Positions 16,662-24,936 of a DNA stretch of 56,580 nt are shown here, piece by piece (the first letter of the stretch is position 1; the number at the start of each line of letters is the position of its first letter). The stretch spans positions 1 through 56,580 of the forward strand of contig WRGR01000037.1 in NCBI GenBank assembly GCA_009787085.1. The letters are read 5' to 3'. The notes beneath the pieces were generated by a model. It was not told where the DNA came from and searched no databases. It saw only the letters and a list, made by a program, of their open reading frames with translations. Source of the stretch: Actinomycetes bacterium. GTDB taxonomy: Bacteria > Actinomycetota > Coriobacteriia > Coriobacteriales > UBA8131. The position numbers and the translations under genes are program-made.

Positions 16662-19057
16662 GCGCGGAAACTGAAGAGACGGTTGCTGCCGACGGTCAGG
16701 ACGCCTCGGTCAGCCGAAGTGCCACTGTCAGCCATGGTGTTGGCATTCCTGCGCCGGTTTCGGATCAGATAGACGTGCTTGATGCCGAGCCTGCCTTGCA
16801 GTTGGCCATGGAACTCGGCTTGACTGCTGATGAATTCGCCGAACTGTCCCGGATCCAAGGCCGCAGTCCTTCGATCACCGAACTTTACATCTATTCTTTG
16901 ATGTGGAGCGAGCATTGCTCCTACAAGCATTCCCGTCGCCAGTTGAAGAAGTTTCCGACCGCAGGTCCTGCGGTGCTGCAAGGGCCGGGCGAGAACGCTG
17001 GCGTGATTAGTGTCGGCGAGGGCTGGGCGGTGGCCTTCAAGATGGAGTCGCACAACCACCCCAGTGCTATTGAGCCCTTCCAAGGGGCAGCCACTGGTGT
17101 CGGTGGCATCATCCGCGACATCTTCACCATGGGTGCCCGGCCGATTGCCGTGCTTGACTCATTGCGCTTCGGCACTCTGGATAAGCCGCGCCAGCGCTAT
17201 TTATTTGAGGGGGCGGTATCTGGCATCGGTGCCTACGGCAACTGCCTAGGCGTACCCACAGTGGGTGGCGAGATCTACTTCGATGCGGCGTATGAGGGTA
17301 ACTGCCTGATCAATGTGATGGCCGCAGGGCTGGTGCGAGAGGAGCGGTTGACCCATGCCATTGGTGCCGGCCCGGGCAACTTGGTGGTGCTATTGGGCTC
17401 CACCACTGGCCGTGACGGTATCGGCGGTGCCAGCGTGCTGGCCTCCCAGGAGTTCACCCAAGCTGCCGAGAGCAAGCGCCCGGCAGTACAGGTTGGCGAT
17501 CCTTTTGAGGAGAAGCTGCTAGTTGAAGCCTGTTTGGAGTTGATAGAGTGCGGTTTAGTGGCAGCGTTGGGCGACCTCGGGGCCGCCGGTTTGACCTCCA
17601 GCGCTTCGGAGATGGCCAGTCGCGGTGGGGTGGGCATCGATATCGACGTTCGCAAGGTGTTGCGCCGTGAGCCGGATATGCAGGCCTTTGAGGTGATGGT
17701 CAGCGAATCGCAGGAGCGGATGTTAGCCGTGGTGCTTCCGGAGAAATGGCCTGATGTGCAGCAGATCTGCGATCGCTGGGGTGTGGCCGTCAGTGCCATT
17801 GGCCAGATTACCGACAGCGGCCGCTTCGTGGTGCGAGACAGTGGTATAGCCGATGCGGCGGGCCAGATAGTAGCCGATATACCGGCTGCGATGCTCACCG
17901 AGTCAGCACCGCTGTACGACCCGCCCTGCACTCGCCCCGCCTACTTGGATGAACTGGCCGCTTTCGACATCGCCAGCCTACCGTTGCCTGACGGCTCCGA
18001 GCAGTTGGCGGCCTGTTTTTTGCAGCTTTTAGCCAGCCCGAACATCTGCTCCCGGGCTTGGATCTGGCAGCAATACGACCATCAGGTGCAAAACAACAGC
18101 GTGGTGCTGCCCGGCTCCGATGCCGCCGTGCTGCGTATCGGCGATACTGGCCGGGGAGCGGTAAGCCGCCGTGGCATCGCCCTGAGCAGTGATTGCAACG
18201 GTCGCTATTGCTACCTCGACCCCTATCGTGGTGCTCAAATCGCCTTAGCCGAAGCAACGCGCAACGTGGCCTGTGTTGGTGCCCGGCCAGCGGCGGTTAC
18301 GGACTGCCTGAATTTTGGCAACCCAGAGAAACCCGAAGTCTACTGGACGTTTGTGGCCGCAGTTGACGGCCTGGCTGAAGCCTGTCGCCAACTGGAGCTG
18401 CCGGTGGTCAGCGGCAATGTCAGCTTCTATAACGAAAGTTTTGGGCGGCCAATCTACCCAACGCCGACCGTCGGCGTGGTTGGCGTGTTAGAAGACATCG
18501 CCCAAGCGACAACACTGGCCTTCAAACAATCTGGTGACGTGATAGTGCTGGCCGGCTGCCCAACGGCGGCTGAGCTGGGCGGCAGCGAGTATCTGAAGGT
18601 GACCCATGGCTTAGTGGCCGGTCCTTGTCCACAGCTAGACTTGGCAGCCGAGGCAGCCCTGCAAAAAGCCCTGTTGGCCGCCCATCTTGCTGGCTTGGTG
18701 GCCAGTGCCCATGACCTTTCAGAGGGCGGCTTGGCCGTGGCATTAGCCGAGTGCTGCATGGCTGGCGGCTTGGGCGCCCATTTGGACACGGATGAGCTGG
18801 CTGACGGCTTGAGTGCCGCCGAAAGCCTTTTTTCTGAGACCCAAGGCCGGGTGCTGTTGAGCGTGGCTGCCGAGGCGGCCGATGCTTTGCTGGGGCAGTT
18901 GGTGGCTCACCAAGTACCCTGTCAAGTGGTCGGTGAAGTTGGTGGTGATGAGCTGGTGGTCGGCTCATGGCTGCAGGTGCCGCTGGCTGAGATGCGCGAA
19001 GCCTATGAGGGCGCCTTGGAGCGATGGGTCAACGGCTCAGCTCACGATTTGGCATAA
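16658..19057 (+). CDS. purL: FGAM synthase large subunit PurL (small-type)
   Basis: ATP-dependent conversion of FGAR to FGAM together with PurS and PurQ. 799 residues, the short type without fused glutaminase. An extra N-terminal tail of about 45 low-complexity residues precedes the usual start (LGLTADEFAELSRIQGR). Conserved blocks: MWSEHCSYKHSRRQLKKFPT, FKMESHNHPSAIEPFQGAAT, GGIIRDIFTMGARPIA, DLGAAGLTSSASEMA, CLNFGNPEKPEVYWTF and AHDLSEGGLAVALAE. The ATG overlaps the purQ stop as ATGA. Last purine gene on the plus strand. A weak hairpin follows 70 bases downstream. Confidence 0.95.
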   Translation: MSAETEETVAADGQDASVSRSATVSHGVGIPAPVSDQIDVLDAEPALQLAMELGLTADEFAELSRIQGRSPSITELYIYSLMWSEHCSYKHSRRQLKKFPTAGPAVLQGPGENAGVISVGEGWAVAFKMESHNHPSAIEPFQGAATGVGGIIRDIFTMGARPIAVLDSLRFGTLDKPRQRYLFEGAVSGIGAYGNCLGVPTVGGEIYFDAAYEGNCLINVMAAGLVREERLTHAIGAGPGNLVVLLGSTTGRDGIGGASVLASQEFTQAAESKRPAVQVGDPFEEKLLVEACLELIECGLVAALGDLGAAGLTSSASEMASRGGVGIDIDVRKVLRREPDMQAFEVMVSESQERMLAVVLPEKWPDVQQICDRWGVAVSAIGQITDSGRFVVRDSGIADAAGQIVADIPAAMLTESAPLYDPPCTRPAYLDELAAFDIASLPLPDGSEQLAACFLQLLASPNICSRAWIWQQYDHQVQNNSVVLPGSDAAVLRIGDTGRGAVSRRGIALSSDCNGRYCYLDPYRGAQIALAEATRNVACVGARPAAVTDCLNFGNPEKPEVYWTFVAAVDGLAEACRQLELPVVSGNVSFYNESFGRPIYPTPTVGVVGVLEDIAQATTLAFKQSGDVIVLAGCPTAAELGGSEYLKVTHGLVAGPCPQLDLAAEAALQKALLAAHLAGLVASAHDLSEGGLAVALAECCMAGGLGAHLDTDELADGLSAAESLFSETQGRVLLSVAAEAADALLGQLVAHQVPCQVVGEVGGDELVVGSWLQVPLAEMREAYEGALERWVNGSAHDLA

Positions 19058-19126
19058 CAAAGATATCAAATCAGAGGTTTCCGAACAATGTCGCTATGGT
19101 CGACTGCGCTCGAAGGGCGGCTGAAA

Positions 19127-19147
19127 CACCGTTGAATAGCAGCGGTG
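19127..19147 (+). terminator. Weak hairpin after purL
   Basis: Arms 19127-19134 and 19140-19147 form an 8-bp stem (one G-T pair) with a 5-base loop. A T-rich stretch follows only about 17 bases later, so this is a marginal terminator candidate. Confidence 0.25.
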
Positions 19148-19508
19148 GGCGGTGCCTGGTAAATTTTTCCTAGAGAAAGTCGCAGTTTCCGAGATATACG
19201 TCTACCATTTAAACTCTGGGTGTTGTATCATGACATGCGGTGTTGCGGCACTGCGCCAGAGCAGAGGGTCATGGCCTACGCTGTAACACCATTTTATTGG
19301 CGAATAGAAAGGCTGTTAGTGAACGACCAACCCCATAGTCGTAGCAAGGTTCACAAACCCTAGCCCTTTCGGTCTCCTTTACGGTGGCCGCAGGGCTACC
19401 GGTTAATCCGTGAATTGCTTGGCTTTACACTCTCAGGCATGGATCCCTTGGGATTTTGCTGCCTGACCGATTGCTTTTAGGCATCCACGACTTGCGAAGG
19501 AGACGCGC
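19148..19508 (+). other. Long non-coding leader before the magnesium-transport pair
   Basis: About 360 bases without a gene. It contains several potential stems, for example GGTGTT near 19229 with AACACC near 19285, and AGCCCT near 19362 with AGGGCT near 19393. I searched by eye for the M-box (ykoK) core sequences and did not find them. A regulatory leader is plausible because a divalent-metal gene pair follows, but no known riboswitch was recognised. GAAGGAGA near 19495 is the ribosome site for the next gene. Confidence 0.35.
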
Positions 19509-21452
19509 ATGCTTTATTTATCCCAACTGCTGGGCAGGCCGGTACTTGACTCCGATGGAGCAGAGGTCGGTCGCATCAGCGACCTCGCCATCCAGACCGG
19601 TGAGATATTCCCACGCATCACTTCCTTGGCTTTTCTCGGGCCATCCAAAACGCCTTTTATGGTTTCTTGGCGTAAGTTCGTGGCCAAATGTGATGGTGAC
19701 AGGGTGGAGCTAAACAAGCCCGGTGTCGATATCCGATTCTCCTATTTGCAGCCCGATGAGCTTTTGTTGTCCCGCGACCTGTTGAACAAGCAAATCGTTG
19801 ACACCCAGGGCTTAAAGGTAGTGCGGGTCAACGACCTGAAGCTCTCCAGTGCCGGCCAGACCCTGCGCCTACTGGGTGCCGAGGTTGGTATTCGTGGGTT
19901 GATGCGCCAGCTGCTACCATTGGTAGAGCGGCTTGCCTGTCGGCTGGCCAAGCTTTTACGGCGACCGATTGATGAAAACATCATTGCTTGGAACTATATG
20001 GAGCTGGTCGACCGCGACCTTTCCAGTGTCAAGCTGTCGATGTCCCACAAGCGCCTCTCTGAGCTGCATCCCGCCGATGTGGCGGACATCCTCGAGCAGC
20101 TCGATCCCCGGCAGCGGGCAGCAGTCTTCGACCATCTGGACAAGCAGCAGGCTGCCGAGACCTTCAGCGAGCTGGAAGATGAGTTCCAGGCCGACATGAT
20201 CGACGACTTGAGCGAGCACCAAGCCGCCGGCCTGTTGGCACAGATGGAACCAGACGATGCCGCCGACATCCTCGGTGATCTGCCCTACGAGAAAGCCGAG
20301 AAACTGCTCTGGCTAATGGGCGTCTCCGACGAACAGCGTATCCGCAACTTACTGGGCTATAAAGAGAAGTCCGCCGGTGGCATCATGACCTCGGATTTCG
20401 TGGCCTTACCAGAAGAAACCAGCGTCGGTGAGGCCATCGAGCACCTTCGCCGTTTAGACGACGGCCATGAAGGGGTCCATTACCTTTACACCCTGGATAG
20501 CGAGGGACACTTGGCCGGAGCGCTGTCACTGCGCGAGTTGGTATTGGCCGACAACGACACCGAACTGGGCAAGTTGGCGGAAACCGACCTGATTGTGGCA
20601 TTGCCGGAAGTTGACCAAGAAGAGGTAGTGGAGCAGATATCCAAATACGACTTGCTGGCATTGCCAGTGGTGGACGAGAATCGCAACCTGTTGGGCATCG
20701 TCACTGTTGATGATGCCATAGATGTCATGGCCGAGGAGCACTCTGAGGACCTGCAGATCGCCGGGGCCACCAGCTTGAGCCGCGATGGCAGCGGCCTCGG
20801 CCTCGGCGGGCTGGTGCGTTGGCTTTTGCGCAAGGAGATGTGGTTTGTGATCTGGGCCGCCTTGGCCATCTTGCTTACTTTGGCCGGCTACCTGCCAATC
20901 TTAGCTCCGGCATTGATTTTTGCGCCCTTGGTGCTGCTGGTGGCCGCCGACGTGGTCAGCTACGCCTTCAACGACCTGTTGGAGTACGGCTCGACCGACG
21001 ATGCTCCCAAGGCCCGTCAGCTTCTTGGCCGCAACCTGCTGGCTTCGGTAATCAGCGCTCTGGTGGCTGGGATATTCGGTCTCGCACTGCTCAGCGCCCT
21101 AGGCACGACTGATCTGGCCGGGCTTGGCAGCGGCACACTGGCCAGTGGCAGCGCTGCTAGCGGCGTTGCCGCAAACAACACTGGCGGCGGCGTTGCGACC
21201 TTGACCGGCAGCGGCGGCTTACAGGATTTCATCGCTTGTGGCCTCTTGTCGGCAATGGCAGCGATACTGGTAGTCGTCTTAGCCAGCGCACTGGTGACGA
21301 TGGCGGCCAGGCGGCGGCTGGAAGCCGACAAGCCGCCAGCGGTGTTGCCAATGACCCTACTGATGATGGCCCTGGGGCTGGCGATATTGATCGGCATGCA
21401 GCTACTGCTGAGCGCCCACCCCCTAGCCTGGACACACCTGATAGTGAGCTAG
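19509..21452 (+). CDS. PRC-barrel / MgtE N-domain / CBS protein with atypical membrane domain
   Basis: Domains in order: two PRC-barrel-like segments (about 1-80 and 90-130), the superhelical MgtE N-domain (about 175-290, with SELHPADVADILEQLDP and DAADILGDLPYEKAEKLL), a CBS pair (about 295-420, AGGIMTSDFVALPEETSVGEA to LLGIVTVDDAID), and a C-terminal membrane part of about five segments. In MgtE channels the cytoplasmic domains sense magnesium and close the pore. Here the membrane part does not show the conserved GGNAG-type pore motif and has a Gly/Ala/Ser-rich loop. The partner gene 3 bases downstream is an NRAMP-related transporter. I infer a sensor or regulator of that transporter; magnesium channel activity of its own is uncertain. 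647 residues. Confidence 0.82.
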   Translation: MLYLSQLLGRPVLDSDGAEVGRISDLAIQTGEIFPRITSLAFLGPSKTPFMVSWRKFVAKCDGDRVELNKPGVDIRFSYLQPDELLLSRDLLNKQIVDTQGLKVVRVNDLKLSSAGQTLRLLGAEVGIRGLMRQLLPLVERLACRLAKLLRRPIDENIIAWNYMELVDRDLSSVKLSMSHKRLSELHPADVADILEQLDPRQRAAVFDHLDKQQAAETFSELEDEFQADMIDDLSEHQAAGLLAQMEPDDAADILGDLPYEKAEKLLWLMGVSDEQRIRNLLGYKEKSAGGIMTSDFVALPEETSVGEAIEHLRRLDDGHEGVHYLYTLDSEGHLAGALSLRELVLADNDTELGKLAETDLIVALPEVDQEEVVEQISKYDLLALPVVDENRNLLGIVTVDDAIDVMAEEHSEDLQIAGATSLSRDGSGLGLGGLVRWLLRKEMWFVIWAALAILLTLAGYLPILAPALIFAPLVLLVAADVVSYAFNDLLEYGSTDDAPKARQLLGRNLLASVISALVAGIFGLALLSALGTTDLAGLGSGTLASGSAASGVAANNTGGGVATLTGSGGLQDFIACGLLSAMAAILVVVLASALVTMAARRRLEADKPPAVLPMTLLMMALGLAILIGMQLLLSAHPLAWTHLIVS

Positions 21453-21455
21453 CTG

Positions 21456-22748
21456 ATGAGCGCCGAGACTAGGAACGACCGCAAGGCAGCAACTGCCGGC
21501 AAGCTAGGCAGCGAAGGGAAACAGCGTTCCCGTCTCTGGCTGATACTGGCGGCCATGGGGCCGGGCATCATCGCCGAGCTGGCCGGCAACGATGCCGGCG
21601 GCATCTCCACCTTCTCTGTGGCTGGTGCTGCCTACGGCTATACGATGCTTTGGGCAGTGCCCATCGCCATGCTCTTTCTGATGATCGTCCAAGAGAGCGC
21701 TGCCCGTATGGGAGCGCAAAGCGGCAAGGGCTTCGCTGCCCTGATCCGGGAGAACTTCGGTGTCCGCTGGACGAGCTTCGCCATGTTGGCGCTGCTGGTG
21801 GCCAACATCGGCACGACGCTCTCCGAGTTCGCAGGCATCGCCGCCGGCTTAGAGTTGTTCGGCATCAGCAAGTACATCGGTGTCCCGGTGGCCGCCATCG
21901 CCGTCTGGGCGCTGTTGACCATCGGCTCCTATCGGCGTATGGAGAAGATACTGATGGTCATCTCCCTAGTTTTTTTGACCTACGTGGTGGCAGCCTTCAC
22001 CGCTCAGCCGAATTGGGGGACGGTGGGTGCCAATACCATTATCCCCCACGTAGTTTGGGATAAAAGCTTCTTCGCCTTAAGCATTGCGATCATCGGCACC
22101 ACCATCGCCCCTTGGATGATCTTCTTCGGGCAAAGCAACGTGGTGGAGCGGCGGACATCTATCAAAGACCTGTTCTACCAGCGGGTAGACGTGTTTTCCG
22201 GTGCCGTAGTGGCCTGCTTGGTGGTCTGGTTCATCATCATCACCACTGGCACCGTGCTCCACCCCCAAGGCATCGAAGTCGTTGATGCCGAGAGCGCTGC
22301 CAGGGCCTTGACGCCAATCGTCGGCTCCTATGCCCAAGAGTTATTCGGGGCGGGATTCGTCGGTGCCAGTTTCTTGGCGGCCTGTGTGCTGCCGACCGTC
22401 ACCGCCTATGCCATCTGCGAGGCCTTCGGCTGGGAACGGGGTGCCGACCGCAGCTGGTCGGAAGCACCAATCTACAAGGGGCTGGTGACCGTGATCATCA
22501 TCATCGGCAGCGTGGTGGTGCTAGTGCCGCAGATCGACCTGATGGGGGTGATGCTCACCGCCCAGTTCGTCAACGGCATCCTGCTGCCGATACTGCTGAT
22601 CTTCATGCTGCGGATCATCAACAACCGCCGGGTAATGGGTGCCTACCGTAACCGCCGCTTCGCCAACGCCTTAAGCATCCTAACCATCGCGGTAATAGTG
22701 GTGCTGACAGCAATACTGCTGGTGATGCAGGTGCTGGGCATCAGCTAG
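21456..22748 (+). CDS. NRAMP-related metal transporter, probably for magnesium (NRMT type)
   Basis: Integral membrane transporter of the SLC11/NRAMP family with about 11 membrane segments, 430 residues. The first-helix signature reads NDAGG (Asp46-Gly49) instead of the manganese-type DPGN, and the sixth-helix motif reads TIAPW (Ala218) instead of xMPH. Loss of the Asn and Met metal ligands is the mark of the NRAMP-related magnesium transporters described from Eggerthella lenta and some clostridia, so magnesium rather than manganese is the likely substrate. It directly follows the MgtE-like sensor protein (3-base gap, no strong ribosome site of its own), suggesting translational coupling. Family call is sure; the substrate is inferred from motif residues. 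Confidence 0.88.
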   Translation: MSAETRNDRKAATAGKLGSEGKQRSRLWLILAAMGPGIIAELAGNDAGGISTFSVAGAAYGYTMLWAVPIAMLFLMIVQESAARMGAQSGKGFAALIRENFGVRWTSFAMLALLVANIGTTLSEFAGIAAGLELFGISKYIGVPVAAIAVWALLTIGSYRRMEKILMVISLVFLTYVVAAFTAQPNWGTVGANTIIPHVVWDKSFFALSIAIIGTTIAPWMIFFGQSNVVERRTSIKDLFYQRVDVFSGAVVACLVVWFIIITTGTVLHPQGIEVVDAESAARALTPIVGSYAQELFGAGFVGASFLAACVLPTVTAYAICEAFGWERGADRSWSEAPIYKGLVTVIIIIGSVVVLVPQIDLMGVMLTAQFVNGILLPILLIFMLRIINNRRVMGAYRNRRFANALSILTIAVIVVLTAILLVMQVLGIS

Positions 22749-22777
22749 GGAAGCACCGGGCTATTCCGCCGGGCTAT

Positions 22778-22939
22778 TCAAACTTCAAAGCCTCGGTTAC
22801 TCACATCGAAGCCAAATCTATCATTCCCCTGAACACTGTATTTGATCATGTCAGTTCCTACAATCACACTGCCATCACGATTGACACACCCTGTTACGAC
22901 CACTGCCAGCATCGCCAGAACAATTAGGACAACCCGCAA
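22778..22939 (-). CDS. Candidate very small lipoprotein
   Basis: Too short for usual gene finding. The frame reads a hydrophobic signal sequence ending in a lipobox, VLAMLAVVVTGC, followed by about 35 residues (NRDGSVIVGTDMIKYSV...) to a TGA. Upstream residues would be ILRKRNLLLR, an ideal basic n-region, but no ATG or GTG exists there: the frame opens right after the stop of the holin-like gene. Candidate starts are the TTG at 22939 or a rare ATA at 22963, which has GGAG upstream. A single-base frameshift joining it to the ATG near 22978 is also possible. Co-directional with the holin-like gene. Confidence 0.5.
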   Translation of the reverse strand: MRVVLIVLAMLAVVVTGCVNRDGSVIVGTDMIKYSVQGNDRFGFDVSNRGFEV

Positions 22940-22984
22940 AAGCAGATTCCGTTTTCTGAGTATTGTCGGCCTACTCCATCCTAT

Positions 22985-23431
22985 TTACTCCTGCTCGTTG
23001 CAGCTCCGATTGTTGCGCGGCCGACGGCTGAGGCCGGTTATCGCCCCAAGGATAACGGTGACTATGCTGATGATGATGGCGGCAAAGAAGGCACTAAAGA
23101 AGCCCTCGATGTAAAGGTTGGTCTCAAAAAAAGTGTTGCCCGCCCAGCTGGCCAAATACAACAGCAAGGTATTCAAGACCAAGGCAAAGATGCCTAGGGT
23201 GAGAATGGTGATTGGCAAAGTGACTGCCCTGATGATCGGCTTGATGAAAGAGTTTATCAGCGCCAAGATGGCAGCCAAGACCATTGTTGGCAACAATAGC
23301 GGGCTGCCGAGAATGCCGGGGGCTGCCTCCAGCCTTGGCCAGCTGCCCACAAAGCCGATGCCGGGCACAACGTAAAAAGCCGTTGCGACCGCTATTGCTG
23401 TGATAATCCAAATTCCGATGTTCCTTAACAT
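22985..23431 (-). CDS. Holin-4-superfamily-like small membrane protein
   Basis: Chromosomal homologue of the 'phage holin family' membrane proteins, which are common outside prophages and of unknown role. About 148 residues with four hydrophobic segments; the family core is visible in ALINSFIKPIIRAVTLPIT, ILTLGIFALVLNTLLLYLA and AIIISIVTVILGAITGL. I start at the ATG at 23431 with AGAGGAAG upstream; an upstream TTG would add 16 charged residues. No phage genes are nearby. A small lipoprotein-like frame follows. Confidence 0.8.
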   Translation of the reverse strand: MLRNIGIWIITAIAVATAFYVVPGIGFVGSWPRLEAAPGILGSPLLLPTMVLAAILALINSFIKPIIRAVTLPITILTLGIFALVLNTLLLYLASWAGNTFFETNLYIEGFFSAFFAAIIISIVTVILGAITGLSRRPRNNRSCNEQE

Positions 23432-23577
23432 AATAAACTTCCTCTCTCCGTTTCGTTTCTCCGTCTTACGTTTACTCAAATGTCTACCGCAGAGGGCGAC
23501 GGCTATTCAGTGTGCCGCCAGCCAAACTGCCTGCCCCCCCACTAGGTCCTCTTTACCTCCCCACCAAGCCTCCTTCC

Positions 23578-24891
23578 CTATTCTGCCGCCAGCAAGCTCT
23601 CCGCTGCAGCTAGACGCACACAGAGCGTCAGCAGCTCGCTAGCCAACCCCAACTCATCGATCGATGGGTAGGTCGGGGCGATGCGGATGTTTCTGTCACG
23701 TGGGTCATGGCCGTATGGCCAAGTGGCGCCAGCTTCAGTCAGCGCCACGCCAGCCGCCTTGGCCAAGGCCACAGTACGCTTGGCAGTGTTCGGCAGACCC
23801 TCCAGTGAGATAAAATAACCGCCACGTGGCTCAGTCCAAGTCGCAACCTCCAGGCCTTGTAGCTCGCGGCAGAGGGTTTCTTGCACTACTGCAAACTTCG
23901 GCGCTATCAGCTCGGCCAACTCGGCCATATGACGGCGAATACCTGCCATGCCTAAGCCCGGGCCGCCGCCCAAGCTCTCGAACCAACGCACATGGCGGAG
24001 CTGGTTTATCTTATCTGCGCCGATAGTCTGCAGCGCCATCTGCTTTTCGATCTCGGCTAGATTGGTTGCCGATGCAGCTATGGCGCTGATGCCAGCACCA
24101 GCTAGGGTGATTTTAGATGTGGATGCGAACATCAGCCAGATATCCGGGTTGCCAGCCTCTTCACAGGCGCGGCGCAGGTCAAGCAGCTCATCACCTGCCC
24201 CGGGGCAAAGGTCGTGCACAGCATAGGCGTTGTCCCAGTAGATACGGAAATCCGGCGCGGCCGGTTTAAGCGCTGCAAAACGTCGCACTACCTCGTCAGA
24301 ATAGGTAATACCTTGGGGATTGGAGTACTTCGGCACACACCAGATGCCCTTGATGGTCTCGTTGGTGCTAACCAGCCTCTCGACCACGTCCATGTCCGGT
24401 CCCTCGGCAGTCATCCTCACGGGAATGTTATTGATGCCCATCGCAGCGGTAATCGCGAAATGGCGGTCGTAACCCGGTGCCGGGCAAAGGAAGTCGACAG
24501 TCAAACGATGCTGCCAAGGCTGACAGCCAGCAACACCGTAGATAACGGCGCGGGCAAGAGCATCGTGCATCAACGCCAGCGAACTGTTGTTGCCGATGAT
24601 CAGCAACTCCGGCGGCAGACCGCCCATCAGCTCGGCCATCAGGGCGCGTGCCTCCGGAATACCCCGCAGCACACCGTAGTTGCGCGTGTCCTCACCGTTG
24701 GCATCGGCCAACGGCATCTCCCCACTCAGGGCAGTAAGCAGTCCGTGAGACAAGTCGAGCTGCTCAGGAGCCGGCTTGCCACGTGCCATGTTCAGCTTCA
24801 GCCCGCGTGCCTGGAAGGCATCGTAGGCTTCTTGCAGCACCGCCAACTCCGCTTGTAGTTCGGCGGCATTCATCTTCTGATAACTCTTCAT
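23578..24891 (-). CDS. Class I aminotransferase, aspartate aminotransferase subgroup Ic type
   Basis: PLP-dependent aminotransferase of the Asp_aminotransf family found in Actinomycetota and Firmicutes; the known members act as aspartate aminotransferases. The N-terminal GLKLNMARGKPAPEQLDLS is diagnostic. IYWDNAYAVHDL holds the Asp and Tyr that hold PLP, and the Schiff-base lysine lies in STSKITLAGAGI. The C-terminal TYPSIDELGLASELL fits. About 437 residues from the ATG at 24891 (GGAG 10 bases upstream). The frame also opens at a GTG at 24933, but that codon is inside the argH terminator hairpin. It follows argH; a supply of glutamate/aspartate amino groups for arginine synthesis is a reasonable link. 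Confidence 0.88.
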   Translation of the reverse strand: MKSYQKMNAAELQAELAVLQEAYDAFQARGLKLNMARGKPAPEQLDLSHGLLTALSGEMPLADANGEDTRNYGVLRGIPEARALMAELMGGLPPELLIIGNNSSLALMHDALARAVIYGVAGCQPWQHRLTVDFLCPAPGYDRHFAITAAMGINNIPVRMTAEGPDMDVVERLVSTNETIKGIWCVPKYSNPQGITYSDEVVRRFAALKPAAPDFRIYWDNAYAVHDLCPGAGDELLDLRRACEEAGNPDIWLMFASTSKITLAGAGISAIAASATNLAEIEKQMALQTIGADKINQLRHVRWFESLGGGPGLGMAGIRRHMAELAELIAPKFAVVQETLCRELQGLEVATWTEPRGGYFISLEGLPNTAKRTVALAKAAGVALTEAGATWPYGHDPRDRNIRIAPTYPSIDELGLASELLTLCVRLAAAESLLAAE

Positions 24892-24909
24892 CTGATCATG
24901 CTCCAAAAA

Positions 24910-24934
24910 AACACATAGTGCCTCCTTAGGCACT
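24910..24934 (-). terminator. Rho-independent terminator of the arginine operon
   Basis: Minus-strand stem AGTGCCT/AGGCACT (24917-24923 with 28-34) with a 4-base loop, followed by a run of seven T shortly after. It starts 3 bases after the argH stop. The loop region also carries AAGGAGG, followed by ATG and a 6-codon frame (MCFFGA) ending just before the aminotransferase start, so it might double as an attenuator. Confidence 0.75.
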
Positions 24935-24936
24935 AA

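Noticed and set aside
19148-19508. M-box (magnesium) riboswitch before the magnesium-transport genes
   Set aside because: Expected from context, but the conserved core sequences could not be found by eye; left as an unexplained leader.
22985-23431. Prophage holin, hence a prophage
   Set aside because: The family is widespread as a chromosomal membrane protein, and no other phage gene is in the window.
24214-24858. 214-codon open frame opposite the aminotransferase
   Set aside because: Complement of well-conserved coding sequence; a consequence of GC-rich codon use.
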